NCBI RefSeq assembly: GCF_003325755.1
Contig: NZ_QORI02000003.1
Location: 1 to 64,000, forward strand
Reading direction: 5' to 3'
Length of the DNA: 64,000 nucleotides
Source of the DNA: Pseudomonas sp. SST3
GTDB taxonomy: Bacteria; Pseudomonadota; Gammaproteobacteria; Pseudomonadales; Pseudomonadaceae
The number at the start of each line of letters is the position of its first letter. Positions within the stretch are counted from its first letter, which is position 1. The notes under the pieces are model-generated. The model was given only the letters and a program-made list of their open reading frames with translations, ran no database searches and was not told the origin of the DNA. This document shows, in pieces, positions 1-10,299 of the stretch. The position numbers and the translations under genes were made by a program.

Positions 1-30
1 CTCGGCGTCGGCGAAGGTCATTTGCTTCAT
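1..30 (-). CDS. IS5-family transposase, N-terminal fragment
   Basis: The minus strand from position 30 encodes MKQMTFADAE and then runs off the left edge. From memory, this is the usual first ten residues of a common pseudomonad IS5-type DDE transposase. The likely role is cut-and-paste transposition of the element whose end lies at about position 95. Ten residues are too few to assign a subgroup or to say whether the gene is intact. The call rests on this short match together with the terminal repeat and CTAG next to it. Confidence 0.6.
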   Translation of the reverse strand, partial: MKQMTFADAE

Positions 31-95
31 CGGGAAACTCGGGCAACGGGATCGGCGTATTTCACCAGATTCGGGAAGTCTTTTTCAGACCATCC
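1..95 (-). mobile_element. IS5-family insertion sequence, one end only
   Basis: Only one end of the element lies in the window. Read from position 95 leftwards, the terminus begins GGGATGGTCTGAAAAAG, like the terminal repeats of IS5-group elements. It leads into a transposase start at position 30. The bases just outside, at 96-99, are CTAG, the 4-bp target duplicated by many IS5 elements. The exact terminus, the second repeat and the second CTAG copy cannot be checked because the rest lies to the left. The IS ends about 105 bp before the porin start codon, so it sits in or next to that gene's promoter region. Confidence 0.7.
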
Positions 96-203
96 CTAGG
101 CAAACAAGGATTGAATTGAGCTTGTATACCGAAAATAAAAGATGCCTCTTTCCGGCGCACGCAGGAAAGCAAGCACCAATTTGAAACCAAAGGAGCAATC
201 ACT

Positions 204-1490
204 ATGCAAGTGATGAAGTGGAGCGTAATCGCCATGGCCGTTGCGGCCGGCACGTCGCAAATGGCATTGGCGTCCAGCCAGTCTGAATCGGAAGGCTTCG
301 TTGAAGGCAGCAGCCTGACCATCTTCAACCGTAACCTGTATATGAACCGTGATTTCCGCGACAACGGCGCTGGCGGCACCCCGACTCAGAACGGTCAGAG
401 CTACCGCGAAGAATGGGGCCATGGCTTCATCGGTACCTTCGAGTCCGGCTTTACCCAAGGCACCATCGGCGTAGGTGTTGATGCAATCGGCCTGCTGGGC
501 GTGAAACTGGATACCGGCCGCGACCGTAACGGCAACGGCATCTTTCCGATAGGTTCGGATGGCCGCGCCCAGGATGACTATTCGGAAGCGGGCGCCGCGG
601 TTAAATTCCGCGTTTCGGATACCGTGCTGAAATACGGCACCCAGTTCGTAGCCCTGCCAGTGTTTTCGACAGACGATGCACGTCTACTTCCAGAAACTGC
701 ACGCGGCGCTCTGATCACCAGCAGCGAAATCGAAGGCCTCGAACTGAATGCGGGCCACTTCACTGCGCTGAGCGGCAAGGCTCAAACTGGCCATGACTCC
801 GAAAATCTGGAGGAGATCAACTTCGCCGGTGGTACATATGCGTTCAGCGATAGCCTTAGCACTTCGCTGTACTACTCCGATGTGAAAGATACTTTCCAGA
901 AGATCTACGGCAACGCCAACTACAGCATGGGTCTCGGTGCAGAGCAATCACTGGCCTTTGATTTCAATATCTACCAGAGCGACTACGAGTCGGAGTATAC
1001 CGGTACCGGTAGCGACGAAGACAACACCATCTGGAGTCTCGCGGGTACTTACGGCATCGATGCGCATAAATTTACCGTTGCCTATCAACAATCCCACGGC
1101 GGCTTCAATGGCGTCGGCTATGCGTACGGCCCCGACGCTAACGGCACCGTCTGGCTGGGCAACTCCGTCCAGTACTCCGATTTCAACGGTGAAGACGAGA
1201 AGTCCTGGCAAGTACGCTACGACGTCGACATGACCTCCTTCGGCGTTCCGGGCCTCAGCTTCATGACCCGCTACCTGAGCGGCTACGACATCAGCACTCC
1301 AACCGGCGAAGGCGAAGAGCGCGAATGGGATGTTGAAGCCAAGTACGTCGTGCAAGACGGCGCCGCCAAGGACCTGTCGCTTCGTCTGCGTCACGCCAGG
1401 TACTGGTCCGACACCGACTACGCGCCGATCAACGGTACTGACCTAACCGATCTGCGCCTGATCGTCGAGTATCCGCTGAGCATCCTGTAA
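204..1490 (+). CDS. OprD-family outer membrane porin
   Basis: The 428-aa protein has a short signal peptide ending near MALASS. It then shows alternating beta-strand sequence rich in aromatics, Gly and acidic residues, and ends in an outer-membrane-type segment (LIVEYPLSIL). OprD channels are 18-strand barrels that take up basic amino acids, peptides or small carboxylates; the substrate cannot be told here. Start 204 is chosen because AAAGGAG at 189-195 lies 8 bases upstream; the ATG at 213 is too far from it. It lies upstream of proS, as oprD does in P. aeruginosa as I recall. An IS5 end about 105 bp upstream may alter expression. A good terminator follows. Confidence 0.9.
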   Translation: MQVMKWSVIAMAVAAGTSQMALASSQSESEGFVEGSSLTIFNRNLYMNRDFRDNGAGGTPTQNGQSYREEWGHGFIGTFESGFTQGTIGVGVDAIGLLGVKLDTGRDRNGNGIFPIGSDGRAQDDYSEAGAAVKFRVSDTVLKYGTQFVALPVFSTDDARLLPETARGALITSSEIEGLELNAGHFTALSGKAQTGHDSENLEEINFAGGTYAFSDSLSTSLYYSDVKDTFQKIYGNANYSMGLGAEQSLAFDFNIYQSDYESEYTGTGSDEDNTIWSLAGTYGIDAHKFTVAYQQSHGGFNGVGYAYGPDANGTVWLGNSVQYSDFNGEDEKSWQVRYDVDMTSFGVPGLSFMTRYLSGYDISTPTGEGEEREWDVEAKYVVQDGAAKDLSLRLRHARYWSDTDYAPINGTDLTDLRLIVEYPLSIL

Positions 1491-1524
1491 TACAGGATCA
1501 TCAGCTATAGCTTGAGCAACACAG

Positions 1525-1552
1525 GAAGCCCGGCACTCGCCGGGCTTCTTCG
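1525..1552 (+). terminator. Rho-independent terminator of the porin gene
   Basis: A perfect 10-bp stem, GAAGCCCGGC at 1525-1534 and GCCGGGCTTC at 1539-1548, encloses a four-base loop and is followed by a short T-rich run. It lies 35 bp after the porin stop codon and separates the porin from proS. Confidence 0.85.
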
Positions 1553-1655
1553 TTTACGAGGCAACCGTCCACGTTAACCATTCTGTACGTTACCCTGCGC
1601 CCGCCGTACAATGCCGAGCCAAACTTCTCCGCTCTGCAAGGACACAACGGCCCAC

Positions 1656-3371
1656 ATGCGCACCAGTCAGTTCCTGCTCTCGACTCTCAAAGAAACGCCC
1701 TCCGATGCGGTAGTGATCAGCCATCAGCTGATGCTGCGTGCCGGGATGATTCGCAAGCTGGCTTCAGGTCTCTATACCTGGATGCCGATGGGGCTGCGTG
1801 CGCTGCGCAAGGCCGAGGCCATCGTTCGCGACGAGATGAGCAAGGCCGGCGCGCTGGAAGTATTGATGCCCGCGATTCAGCCTGCCGAGCTTTGGCAGGA
1901 GTCGGGGCGCTGGGAACAATACGGCCCTGAGCTGCTTCGTCTGAAGGACCGCCATGACCGCGAATTCTGCGTCGGCCCGACCCACGAAGAAGTCATCACC
2001 GACCTGGCACGCAACGAGCTGAACAGCTACAAGCAGTTGCCGATCAACTTCTTCCAGATCCAGACCAAATTCCGTGACGAAATCCGCCCACGCTTCGGCC
2101 TGATGCGCGGCCGGGAATTTCTCATGAAGGATGCCTATTCGTTTCATGCAGATCCGCAATCGCTGCAGGAAACCTATGACCGTATGCATCAGACCTACTG
2201 CAACATCTTCACTCGCCTGGGGTTGAATTTCCGTCCCGTGCAGGCGGATACCGGATCGATCGGCGGTACCAACTCGCATGAGTTCCACGTGTTGGCAGAA
2301 TCCGGTGAAGACGACATCGCGTTCAGCGATAGCTCCGACTATGCAGCCAACATCGAGAAGGCCGAGGCCATCCCGCGCGAGACTGAGCGTGGCACCGCCA
2401 CCGAAGAGCTGCGCCTGATGGACACGCCGAACTGCAAGACAATTGCCGCCCTGGTCGAGCAGTTTCAGCTGCCCATCGAAAAAACCATCAAGACGCTGGT
2501 CGTGCATGGTGCCGAGAAAGGCCAGCTGGTTGCACTGGTCGTTCGTGGCGACCATGAACTGAATGAGATCAAAGCGGCGAACCTGGCTCAGGTCGAAAGC
2601 CCACTGGTATTCGCGACCGAAGCGGAGATCCGCACCTCCACGGGCGCCGGACCTGGCTCGCTGGGCCCAATGAACCTGCCGATCAGCTGCATCATCGATC
2701 GTTCGGTCGCGCTGATGAGCGACTTCGCCGCGGGAGCAAACCAGGAAGACAAACATTACTTCGGCGTCAACTGGGAGCGTGACCTGCCGCTGCCAGAAGT
2801 TGCCGATTTGCGCAACGTGGTCGCTGGCGATCCGAGCCCCGATGGCGTTGGCACGTTGGTGATCAAGCGCGGCATCGAGGTCGGCCACATCTTCCAGCTC
2901 GGCACCAAGTACAGCGAAGCGATGAACTGCAGCGTCATGGGCGAAAACGGCAAGCCGGTCACCCTGGCCATGGGCTGCTACGGCATCGGCGTTTCGCGTG
3001 TCGTCGCCGCCGCGATCGAGCAGAACTACGACGACCGCGGCATTCTCTGGCCGGATGCCCTGGCGCCCTTTCAGATCGCACTGATACCAATGAAGTACGA
3101 GAACCAGGCCGTGCGCGAGGCGACTGACAAGCTTTACGCAGAGCTCACCACTGCCGGCTACGACGTGCTGCTTGATGACCGTGACAAAAAGACCAGTCCC
3201 GGCGTCAAATTCGCCGATATGGAGTTGGTAGGCATCCCGCATCGCATCGTCATTGGCGACCGGGGGCTTGCTGACGGCACACTGGAATACAAGCATCGTC
3301 GCGATGCCGAAAGCCAGGCCGTCGCCGCTGCTGACATCCTTGAGTTCATCAATTCGCGCGCCAGTCGCTGA
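1656..3371 (+). CDS. proS: Prolyl-tRNA synthetase
   Basis: ProS charges tRNA-Pro with proline in the cytoplasm. The 571-aa product starts [13 protein letters not shown] and matches the bacterial (non-archaeal) class II type. Motif 2 is visible around [25 protein letters not shown], read in two overlapping pieces, and motif 3 near [13 protein letters not shown]. Between them lies the editing (INS/YbaK-like) domain, roughly residues 230-390, expected for this type. The open frame continues upstream to 1611, but family starts match the ATG at 1656, with AAGGA at 1638-1642. The spacing of 13 bases is somewhat long. The gene appears intact. Confidence 0.97.
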   Translation: MRTSQFLLSTLKETPSDAVVISHQLMLRAGMIRKLASGLYTWMPMGLRALRKAEAIVRDEMSKAGALEVLMPAIQPAELWQESGRWEQYGPELLRLKDRHDREFCVGPTHEEVITDLARNELNSYKQLPINFFQIQTKFRDEIRPRFGLMRGREFLMKDAYSFHADPQSLQETYDRMHQTYCNIFTRLGLNFRPVQADTGSIGGTNSHEFHVLAESGEDDIAFSDSSDYAANIEKAEAIPRETERGTATEELRLMDTPNCKTIAALVEQFQLPIEKTIKTLVVHGAEKGQLVALVVRGDHELNEIKAANLAQVESPLVFATEAEIRTSTGAGPGSLGPMNLPISCIIDRSVALMSDFAAGANQEDKHYFGVNWERDLPLPEVADLRNVVAGDPSPDGVGTLVIKRGIEVGHIFQLGTKYSEAMNCSVMGENGKPVTLAMGCYGIGVSRVVAAAIEQNYDDRGILWPDALAPFQIALIPMKYENQAVREATDKLYAELTTAGYDVLLDDRDKKTSPGVKFADMELVGIPHRIVIGDRGLADGTLEYKHRRDAESQAVAAADILEFINSRASR

Positions 3372-3379
3372 CGGAAATC

Positions 3380-4328
3380 ATGCTCAACCGAAGTGCTTCA
3401 ACCTGCGCCACGCTTTGCGTGGCGCTTTTTGTAGGTGGCTGTGCCAATCAGCTACCCCAACGCAGCGAACACGAAGCCCGTATCGAGCGCAAGCTGATCG
3501 ACCACAGCCTACGCATCGAAGTGGGAGAGCCATTACTTGAGCTGCCTCAGCGGCGTATTCGGGTAGTCGACCAGAAGACCTTCGAAGTCACCGACTTCGA
3601 GGTGACCCGCCGCTATGATCGCTACACGCCCTACCAGGCGTGGCGCGAGCTGTATGAGATTCCGCTGGGCGCTGTTGCGGTTGTCGCCGGCATTGGCGCC
3701 AACGTCCTCAATGTGGCCATGCTCGGCAATCTGCCGGAAAGCGCCACGCGCGATTGGATCAGTTACGGTTTCGCCGGACTCAATCCATTCGTCAAACGCC
3801 GAGTCCAATGGCCGCTCGCAGCAGAACCTCGCCAGCCTCGACGAACAACGTCGCGATGCCCGCCTCGAGTATTCCAGCCTGCCCTGGGCGGAACGCCCGG
3901 TGCTGGTCATTGCAGGCACCGAGACCCACAAACTGAGCACCGATCGTAATGGTGTACTGCGGCTGAATCTGCTCGACGGCCCATTCGCTGATCAGGACAT
4001 CAGCCAGGTCGGCAGGCTCCTGCTGCAGATCGAAGACCCTGAAGACGCGACCCGCGCTGACGCGACGTTGCTGGTCAGCCGCAGCCTGCGTGGCAAGCTG
4101 CTCGAAGCCCATGATCTCATTTTCAACGACCTGGAAGGCGACGACGTCAGCCAGTGGGTACATCGGGTCAAGCGCCTCTCAGAGCTTGGACTCGAGGAGG
4201 AAGCCAGTGAGCTCGAACAGAGCCTGATCGAGTTGACCCGTAACGATCCCGACCTACAGCAGGAATTCCTTCGCACGCTGATGCAGGACGCTGGCCGTCA
4301 GGCCAGCGATCCGGGCGAAGACGACTGA
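3380..4328 (+). pseudogene. Lipoprotein of unknown function, split by a one-base frameshift
   Basis: The first frame opens with a lipoprotein signal (ALFVGGC) at 3380 and reads sensibly to about FAGLNPFV. It then runs into low-quality sequence. A second frame takes over with NAESNGRSQQ and continues to the stop at 4328. Removing one A from the AAA at 3794-3796 joins the two into a 315-aa protein with no other change. I do not recognise the family beyond a pseudomonad envelope lipoprotein. A short hydrophobic stretch (AVAVVAGIGANVL) lies near residue 95. It sits 9 bp after proS and 9 bp before the transglycosylase gene, so it is probably co-transcribed. The lesion may be a real mutation or a sequence error. 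Confidence 0.75.
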
Positions 4329-4337
4329 GGCCGCGCC

Positions 4338-4910
4338 GTGAAGGCCCTCCCCTGGCTGTGGCTGGTGGCATTCATGGCGACCTCGCCAGTCGCTGCGACT
4401 GTTCGACAGGCACCGGAACCGGAACTGCGCGAACTGATGCAGCGTACCGTGGCGGAGGCCGAAAGCTTTCAGGATCGGTTTGACGCAGAGGTCTGGCTGC
4501 TGGACATGTCGACGCGCCTCAAGCGCTATCTCCCCAATCCGCAAGAACGGCTGACACTACTACGGTTGGTGCACCAAGAAGCGAGCAAGGCGGGTCTAAA
4601 ACCCGACATGGTACTGGCACTGATCCACGCCGAAAGTCACTTCGACCGCTTCGCCATTTCCAGCGTCGGCGCGCAGGGCATGATGCAAGTGATGCCGTTC
4701 TGGAAGGCGGAACTGGGGCGCCCGCAGGACAACCTCACCGACAACGCAACCAATCTGCGCTATGGATGCACGATCCTCAGCTATTACCTGAAGAAGGAAA
4801 ACGGCGATATCAATCGTGCGTTGGCGCGCTATAACGGCAGCCTCGGCAAGCATCGTTACCCGGCGAAGGTCATCGGTCTCTGGCAGGATTTCTGGTACGT
4901 AAAACCCTGA
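4338..4910 (+). CDS. Lytic transglycosylase, SLT domain (GH23)
   Basis: The 190-aa protein has a signal peptide (about residues 1-20, ending PVAA) and a GH23 soluble-lytic-transglycosylase domain at about residues 75-185. The catalytic glutamate is probably E99 in ALIHAESHFD, followed by the family patterns GAQGMMQVMP and ALARYNG. Such enzymes cleave peptidoglycan glycan strands in the periplasm to give 1,6-anhydromuropeptides. The start is GTG at 4338, 9 bp after the upstream lipoprotein gene, suggesting one operon with proS. It converges on the thioredoxin-like gene with only 10 bp between the stop codons. Confidence 0.9.
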   Translation: MKALPWLWLVAFMATSPVAATVRQAPEPELRELMQRTVAEAESFQDRFDAEVWLLDMSTRLKRYLPNPQERLTLLRLVHQEASKAGLKPDMVLALIHAESHFDRFAISSVGAQGMMQVMPFWKAELGRPQDNLTDNATNLRYGCTILSYYLKKENGDINRALARYNGSLGKHRYPAKVIGLWQDFWYVKP

Positions 4911-4920
4911 GATTGCTCTG

Positions 4921-5379
4921 CTATTGCTGCCCTAGTTTGTCCAAACGAGCGCGCAATCCCTCCGCGGTCTGTTCGCCAACCAGGCTCTCTCGCACCTTCC
5001 CGCTAGCATCCACGATGTAAGTTACAGGCAACACTGCACTGCGCGACAGATCCAAGCGCTCTGCCGGATCGATGCTGAGCACCCTGAACCTGATCCCCAG
5101 CGCTTCGGCCGCCGTGATCAGCTCATCGCCCTGAAGCCCGTCAAAATTCACCCCGAGTACGGTGACGTCATCTCGCGATTGGTCCAACGCGTTCAACTCT
5201 GGGATCTCGGTCCGGCAGGGGCCACACCACTCTGCCCAGTAATTGACCAACACCCACTGATCTTCGAGTTGCCGCGCCGTAACAGCTTCACCGTGCTGGT
5301 CTGGGCCCCAATCTTCTGCGCAGCCCGCCAACGCCAGGCTGGCGAGCAAACCGAGCAGCCCAACAGATCGCTTGATCAT
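4921..5379 (-). CDS. TlpA-type thioredoxin-like lipoprotein
   Basis: The 152-aa protein carries a lipoprotein signal ending LALAGC (C20) and a thioredoxin fold with WCGPC at residues 51-55. The cis-proline loop is seen as AVLPVTYIVD. It is most likely a membrane-anchored periplasmic disulfide reductase of the TlpA/ResA kind. The start at 5379 is preferred over an upstream in-frame codon at 5439 because it has a GGGAG ribosome site and gives a proper lipobox. It lies 35 bp downstream of the YihY-type gene on the same strand, so the two may be co-transcribed. The substrate is unknown. Confidence 0.88.
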   Translation of the reverse strand: MIKRSVGLLGLLASLALAGCAEDWGPDQHGEAVTARQLEDQWVLVNYWAEWCGPCRTEIPELNALDQSRDDVTVLGVNFDGLQGDELITAAEALGIRFRVLSIDPAERLDLSRSAVLPVTYIVDASGKVRESLVGEQTAEGLRARLDKLGQQ

Positions 5380-5414
5380 TTTCGCTCCCTTGTAATGTCT
5401 AATACCGGCTCGTT

Positions 5415-6635
5415 TCATACCCGCCGCGCCTGCAACCAATCTGCGACACTTCCGCCGAACAGGCTGGCCTGCTCTTTGTTCAGTAATTCCATGGATTGGC
5501 GCAGTGTCGGATACCAGGGCTCATCCAGATGCTCCGGCAGCGCCTGCCTGCCCGAGAGTGGCCAGGGATTGCAGCGCAACAATTGATCGAAGCTGTAATG
5601 GTTGAGATCGCGGCACAACACCCAGCCCGACGATCCCGTCCGGCAAACGAGCTGCTCCCGCTCGAAGAATTCAAGAATCTCGTCCCATTCGTCTTCAGGC
5701 AGCTCCCAGCCGCTTCGATGGGCGTCGCGCAAGCGTACCTCACGTCCTGCCTGCTGGTTTTCGTAAAGAACCCTCAACAACCCGAGCATAACCAGCAGAC
5801 GGGGAACCGAGCGACGCCGCCATCGCTGCGACGAAGACAGCCCGCACACCAGCTCGGCACCGAACAGCACTATCATCCAGGAAAGGTAGACCCAGAGCAG
5901 AAACAGCGGTACCGCGGCGAAGGCGCCGTAGATCAGCTGATAGCTTGGAAAGTAGCTGACATACAAGCCGAACAGCTGCTTGGCCGCTTCGAATAGAACC
6001 GCGGTGAAAACACCGCCGACGATCGCGTGCCGCAGCGGCACCCGAGTATTCGGTACGGCGGCATAGATCAGCGTGAACGCCGCCACGCTGAGCACCAGTG
6101 GCATCGCCTTGAGTACCGTGCGGGCCCCGATCAGCGCATGCGGGCCTGAAATCAGCGATAAGGATGTGATATATGTGCTCATGGCAAAGCCCGCGCCCAG
6201 CAACAACGGGCCGAGGCTGAGGATCGCCCAGTAGAGCAGAAAGCTCGAGATTCCGCGGCGCGGCTGGCGCACTCGCCAGATCACGTTAAAGGCTTTCTCA
6301 ATAGTCAGGAGCATCATCAGGGCGGTTGCCATCAAAAACCCCACACCGAACCAGGTGAGCTGGCGTGCCTGATCGGTGAAGGCGACCAGATATTGCTGAA
6401 TGGTTGCGCCCGTGGATGGAATGAAGTTGCTGAAGATATACATCTGGATCTGCTCGCCGATGCCTTGAAACGCCGGAATGGCGGAGAGCATGGCGAAGGT
6501 CACCGTCATCATCGGCACCACCGCAAACAGCGTGGTATAGGTCAATGCAGCAGCGCTGTGTGGGCCGCGGTCCGCCAGAAAGCGTTGCACCAGAAAGCGG
6601 CCAAACTCGGCAAAATCCTTGATCCGTTGCTGCAT
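5415..6635 (-). CDS. YihY/BrkB-family inner membrane protein
   Basis: The 406-aa protein has six or so hydrophobic helices within residues 30-265 and the family pattern [15 protein letters not shown] near the N-terminus. The family was once called ribonuclease BN, but that activity belongs to another protein, and its function is unsettled; a transport or envelope role is usually assumed. Residues 270-406 form a soluble, charged C-terminal domain. It resembles the winged-helix-like cytoplasmic extension seen in pseudomonad members ([18 protein letters not shown]). The neighbours arsC and wrbA are divergent, sharing a roughly 160-bp control region. Confidence 0.88.
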   Translation of the reverse strand: MQQRIKDFAEFGRFLVQRFLADRGPHSAAALTYTTLFAVVPMMTVTFAMLSAIPAFQGIGEQIQMYIFSNFIPSTGATIQQYLVAFTDQARQLTWFGVGFLMATALMMLLTIEKAFNVIWRVRQPRRGISSFLLYWAILSLGPLLLGAGFAMSTYITSLSLISGPHALIGARTVLKAMPLVLSVAAFTLIYAAVPNTRVPLRHAIVGGVFTAVLFEAAKQLFGLYVSYFPSYQLIYGAFAAVPLFLLWVYLSWMIVLFGAELVCGLSSSQRWRRRSVPRLLVMLGLLRVLYENQQAGREVRLRDAHRSGWELPEDEWDEILEFFEREQLVCRTGSSGWVLCRDLNHYSFDQLLRCNPWPLSGRQALPEHLDEPWYPTLRQSMELLNKEQASLFGGSVADWLQARRV

Positions 6636-6798
6636 TCCATCCCCTCGGTGCCCACCGCAATCGTCAGAACCCGCTTGTTCACAGGCTTGGTTACAAGCGA
6701 AAGCCTACCTTGGCAGACAGCCATCCGCGACCGGCGTTTCAGGCCTCGCTGCATTGAAGGTTAGAATGACCAGCTCCATCGGCGCGAAGCAAACACAA

Positions 6799-8157
<1,359 letters not shown>

Positions 8158-8190
8158 GGACCTGACAAGCGCAGGAGCCATTGCTCAGAT

Positions 8191-8256
8191 GTTGGTGGCT
8201 GAAGCCCACCCTATGAAGCGATGGCGTCTGATCCAGGGTGGGCTTCAGCCCACCAA
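8191..8256. repeat. Intergenic inverted repeat (REP-like hairpin)
   Basis: The arms GTTGGTGGCTGAAGCCCACCCT (8191-8212) are given here as GTTGGTGG plus CTGAAGCCCACCCT; the partner arm at 8235-8256 ends in CTTCAGCCCACCAAC. They pair over 22 bp, with one G missing from the left arm, around a 22-bp spacer. It sits between two convergent genes (DUF2069 and hda). It may be a REP/BIME-like unit or a bidirectional terminator. No T-run follows on either side, which favours a repeat. Confidence 0.7.
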
Positions 8257-8378
8257 CGGTTTACGCCGGAACACCCATTAAACCCGACGATCCCAAATGC
8301 TAAGAAGCGAGCGAAAGGACGGAACGGCGTTCTCGACCGACAATAGCGCTCAACCTCAGCACACCCGCAACCGAATCA

Positions 8379-9083
8379 TTACCAGCCGAGTGTTTCCTTG
8401 AGAAACGGAATGGTCAGCTTGCGCTGTGCCTGCAACGACGCCTGATCGAGCCGATCGAGCAGTTCGAACAGGGTACTCATGTCACGCGCGCCGCGCGTAA
8501 GGATGAAGCGACTGACATCATCAGGCAGATTCAAACCACGGCGCGACGCGCGAAGCTGCAGCGCGCGCAGCTTGTCCTCATCGGACAGCTCCTGCAGTTG
8601 GAATACCAGCGAGAGGCTCAAGCGCGACTTGAGGTCCGGCAGCTGCACAGCGATTTCTCTCGGCGAGGCATCGGCGGCGAGCAGCAACCGTCGACCGCTA
8701 TCGCGCAGCCGATTGAACAGGTGAAAGAGCGCCTCTTCCCATACCGAATCGCCGGCCACGGCATCCAAGTCATCGAGACAGACCAGCTCGCTCTGTTCCA
8801 GATTGTCCAGTAGCGCGGGGCCGTACTCGGCAACCTCTGCCAATGGCAAATACACCGCCAGTTCGCCGCGCTGCTCGACGCGCAAACAGGCAGCCTGCAG
8901 CAGATGACTGCGCCCGACACCAGTATTGCCCCAGAGGTAGATCAACTCGTCGGACCAACCGGCCTCGGGCGAGCAGACACGCTCGACGTAGCCCAGTGCA
9001 GCGGCATTGGCGCCCGGATAGAAGTTGACGAAAGTGGCATCGTCACGAAGACGAATGCCCAGGGGGAGCTGAATAGGTTTCAT
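8379..9083 (-). CDS. hda: DnaA regulatory inactivator Hda
   Basis: The 234-aa AAA+ protein belongs to the DnaA-like family and lacks the DnaA DNA-binding domain, as expected for Hda. With the sliding clamp, Hda triggers hydrolysis of ATP bound to DnaA after initiation and so prevents re-initiation. Residues 5-10 (QLPLGI) fit the clamp-binding motif. Walker A is GNTGVGRS (residues 52-59) with Arg in place of the usual Lys, as I recall for pseudomonad Hda. Walker B is LVCLDDLDA. It overlaps the upstream permease gene by four bases, so the two form an operon. Confidence 0.93.
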   Translation of the reverse strand: MKPIQLPLGIRLRDDATFVNFYPGANAAALGYVERVCSPEAGWSDELIYLWGNTGVGRSHLLQAACLRVEQRGELAVYLPLAEVAEYGPALLDNLEQSELVCLDDLDAVAGDSVWEEALFHLFNRLRDSGRRLLLAADASPREIAVQLPDLKSRLSLSLVFQLQELSDEDKLRALQLRASRRGLNLPDDVSRFILTRGARDMSTLFELLDRLDQASLQAQRKLTIPFLKETLGW

Positions 9084-10168
9084 GATTGGCGAGGTGGGTC
9101 GACCGGCGGCTCTGCGTAAAGGTCGGAGAGTTTATAGAGATCATGCACGTGGCGCAGCAGAACCATGATCACGGCCGCCACCGGCAACGCCAATAACACG
9201 CCGGTAAAACCAAACAACTGACCGCCAGCCAACACTGCGAAGATCACCGCAACCGGGTGCAGACCGATTCGATCGCCCACCAGCAGCGGCGTCAACAGCA
9301 TGCCTTCGAGCATCTGCCCCACCGTGAATACCGCCGCAACGCCCAGCAATGGATAGGGCTCGAGACCGAACTGGAACAGCACCGCAACCACTGCCGCACC
9401 GATGCCCACCACGAATCCCATGTAGGGCACGATACTGGAGAGGCCGGCCAGCACGCCAATCAACAGGCCCAGCTCGACGCCGAGCAACATCAAGCCGACC
9501 GAATAGACCACGGCCAGCGCCAGCATCACCAGTAGCTGCCCGCGCAGGAAGGCACCGATGACCTCATGACATTCGCGCATCAATGCCATGACGGTTTCTT
9601 CCCGCCGTCGCGGCAACAATGCCCGCAGCTTGGCCATGATCAGATCCCAGTCCCGCAGCAGATAGAAGCACACCACCGGCACCAGCAGGAGATTCGCCAG
9701 CCAGGCCAGCAAGGCAATACTCGACGCAGTCGCCTGGCTGAGGATGACCGCCACCACATCCTTGGTGCTACCGAGGTTGGCGGAAAATGCGCTCTTGATA
9801 TGATCGAAGCGCCAGAAGTCGTCGTCGAGGCCGAACTGCGCCTGCACCCAGGGCAACGCCGTTAACTGCAGCCAATCAAGCCCCTGCGGCGCCAACTGAT
9901 ACAAGTGCATCAGCTGCTTGCCAAGCATGGGCACCAGCACCAGCAGCAATAACAGGCACAACAGAATGAACAGCGTGAATACGACAATCACGCCCCAGGT
10001 GCGCGACAGCTTCCAGCGCTCCAGCCGGTCAACCAGGGGGTCGCCCAGATAGGCCAACAGTATGCCCACCAGAAAGGGCGATAGGATCGGCGAAAGCTGA
10101 TAGACCAGCCAGCCAAGCAGTAAGAGCGCCGCCAGCCAGAGCCAGCGGTTGGTGTGAGTGATGGTCAT
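9080..10168 (-). CDS. PerM/AI-2E-family transporter
   Basis: The 362-aa protein has about eight membrane segments and the family pattern of paired N-terminal helices, a soluble loop at roughly residues 85-150, and Gly-rich helices later (LLGVELGLLIGVLAGLSS). Family members are putative permeases; some act in autoinducer-2 export or sodium/proton exchange, but no substrate can be given here. Its stop overlaps the hda start by four bases. The permease-hda pairing is conserved in pseudomonads as I recall, and may reflect shared promoter use only. Confidence 0.85.
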   Translation of the reverse strand: MTITHTNRWLWLAALLLLGWLVYQLSPILSPFLVGILLAYLGDPLVDRLERWKLSRTWGVIVVFTLFILLCLLLLLVLVPMLGKQLMHLYQLAPQGLDWLQLTALPWVQAQFGLDDDFWRFDHIKSAFSANLGSTKDVVAVILSQATASSIALLAWLANLLLVPVVCFYLLRDWDLIMAKLRALLPRRREETVMALMRECHEVIGAFLRGQLLVMLALAVVYSVGLMLLGVELGLLIGVLAGLSSIVPYMGFVVGIGAAVVAVLFQFGLEPYPLLGVAAVFTVGQMLEGMLLTPLLVGDRIGLHPVAVIFAVLAGGQLFGFTGVLLALPVAAVIMVLLRHVHDLYKLSDLYAEPPVDPPRQS

Positions 10169-10299
10169 GGTCAGGACGCCTTGTTCCGGTTGATTCGAGG
10201 CCGCACGGCTTCTGCAGGCGAAAGGAAGGTTACAAACCGAAGAGCACCGCTAGCTGCGGCACTCGCTTTGCCTGCCGCCGCCAGCGATCGGCCATACCG

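Noticed and set aside
1764..3296. 510-codon open frame antisense to proS
   Set aside because: It mirrors a GC-rich conserved gene, has no ribosome site and no family likeness; such shadows are expected at this base composition.
3794..3796. Programmed frameshifting as an explanation for the split genes
   Set aside because: None of the six junctions has a slippery heptamer with a downstream structure, and the families are not known to use frameshifting.
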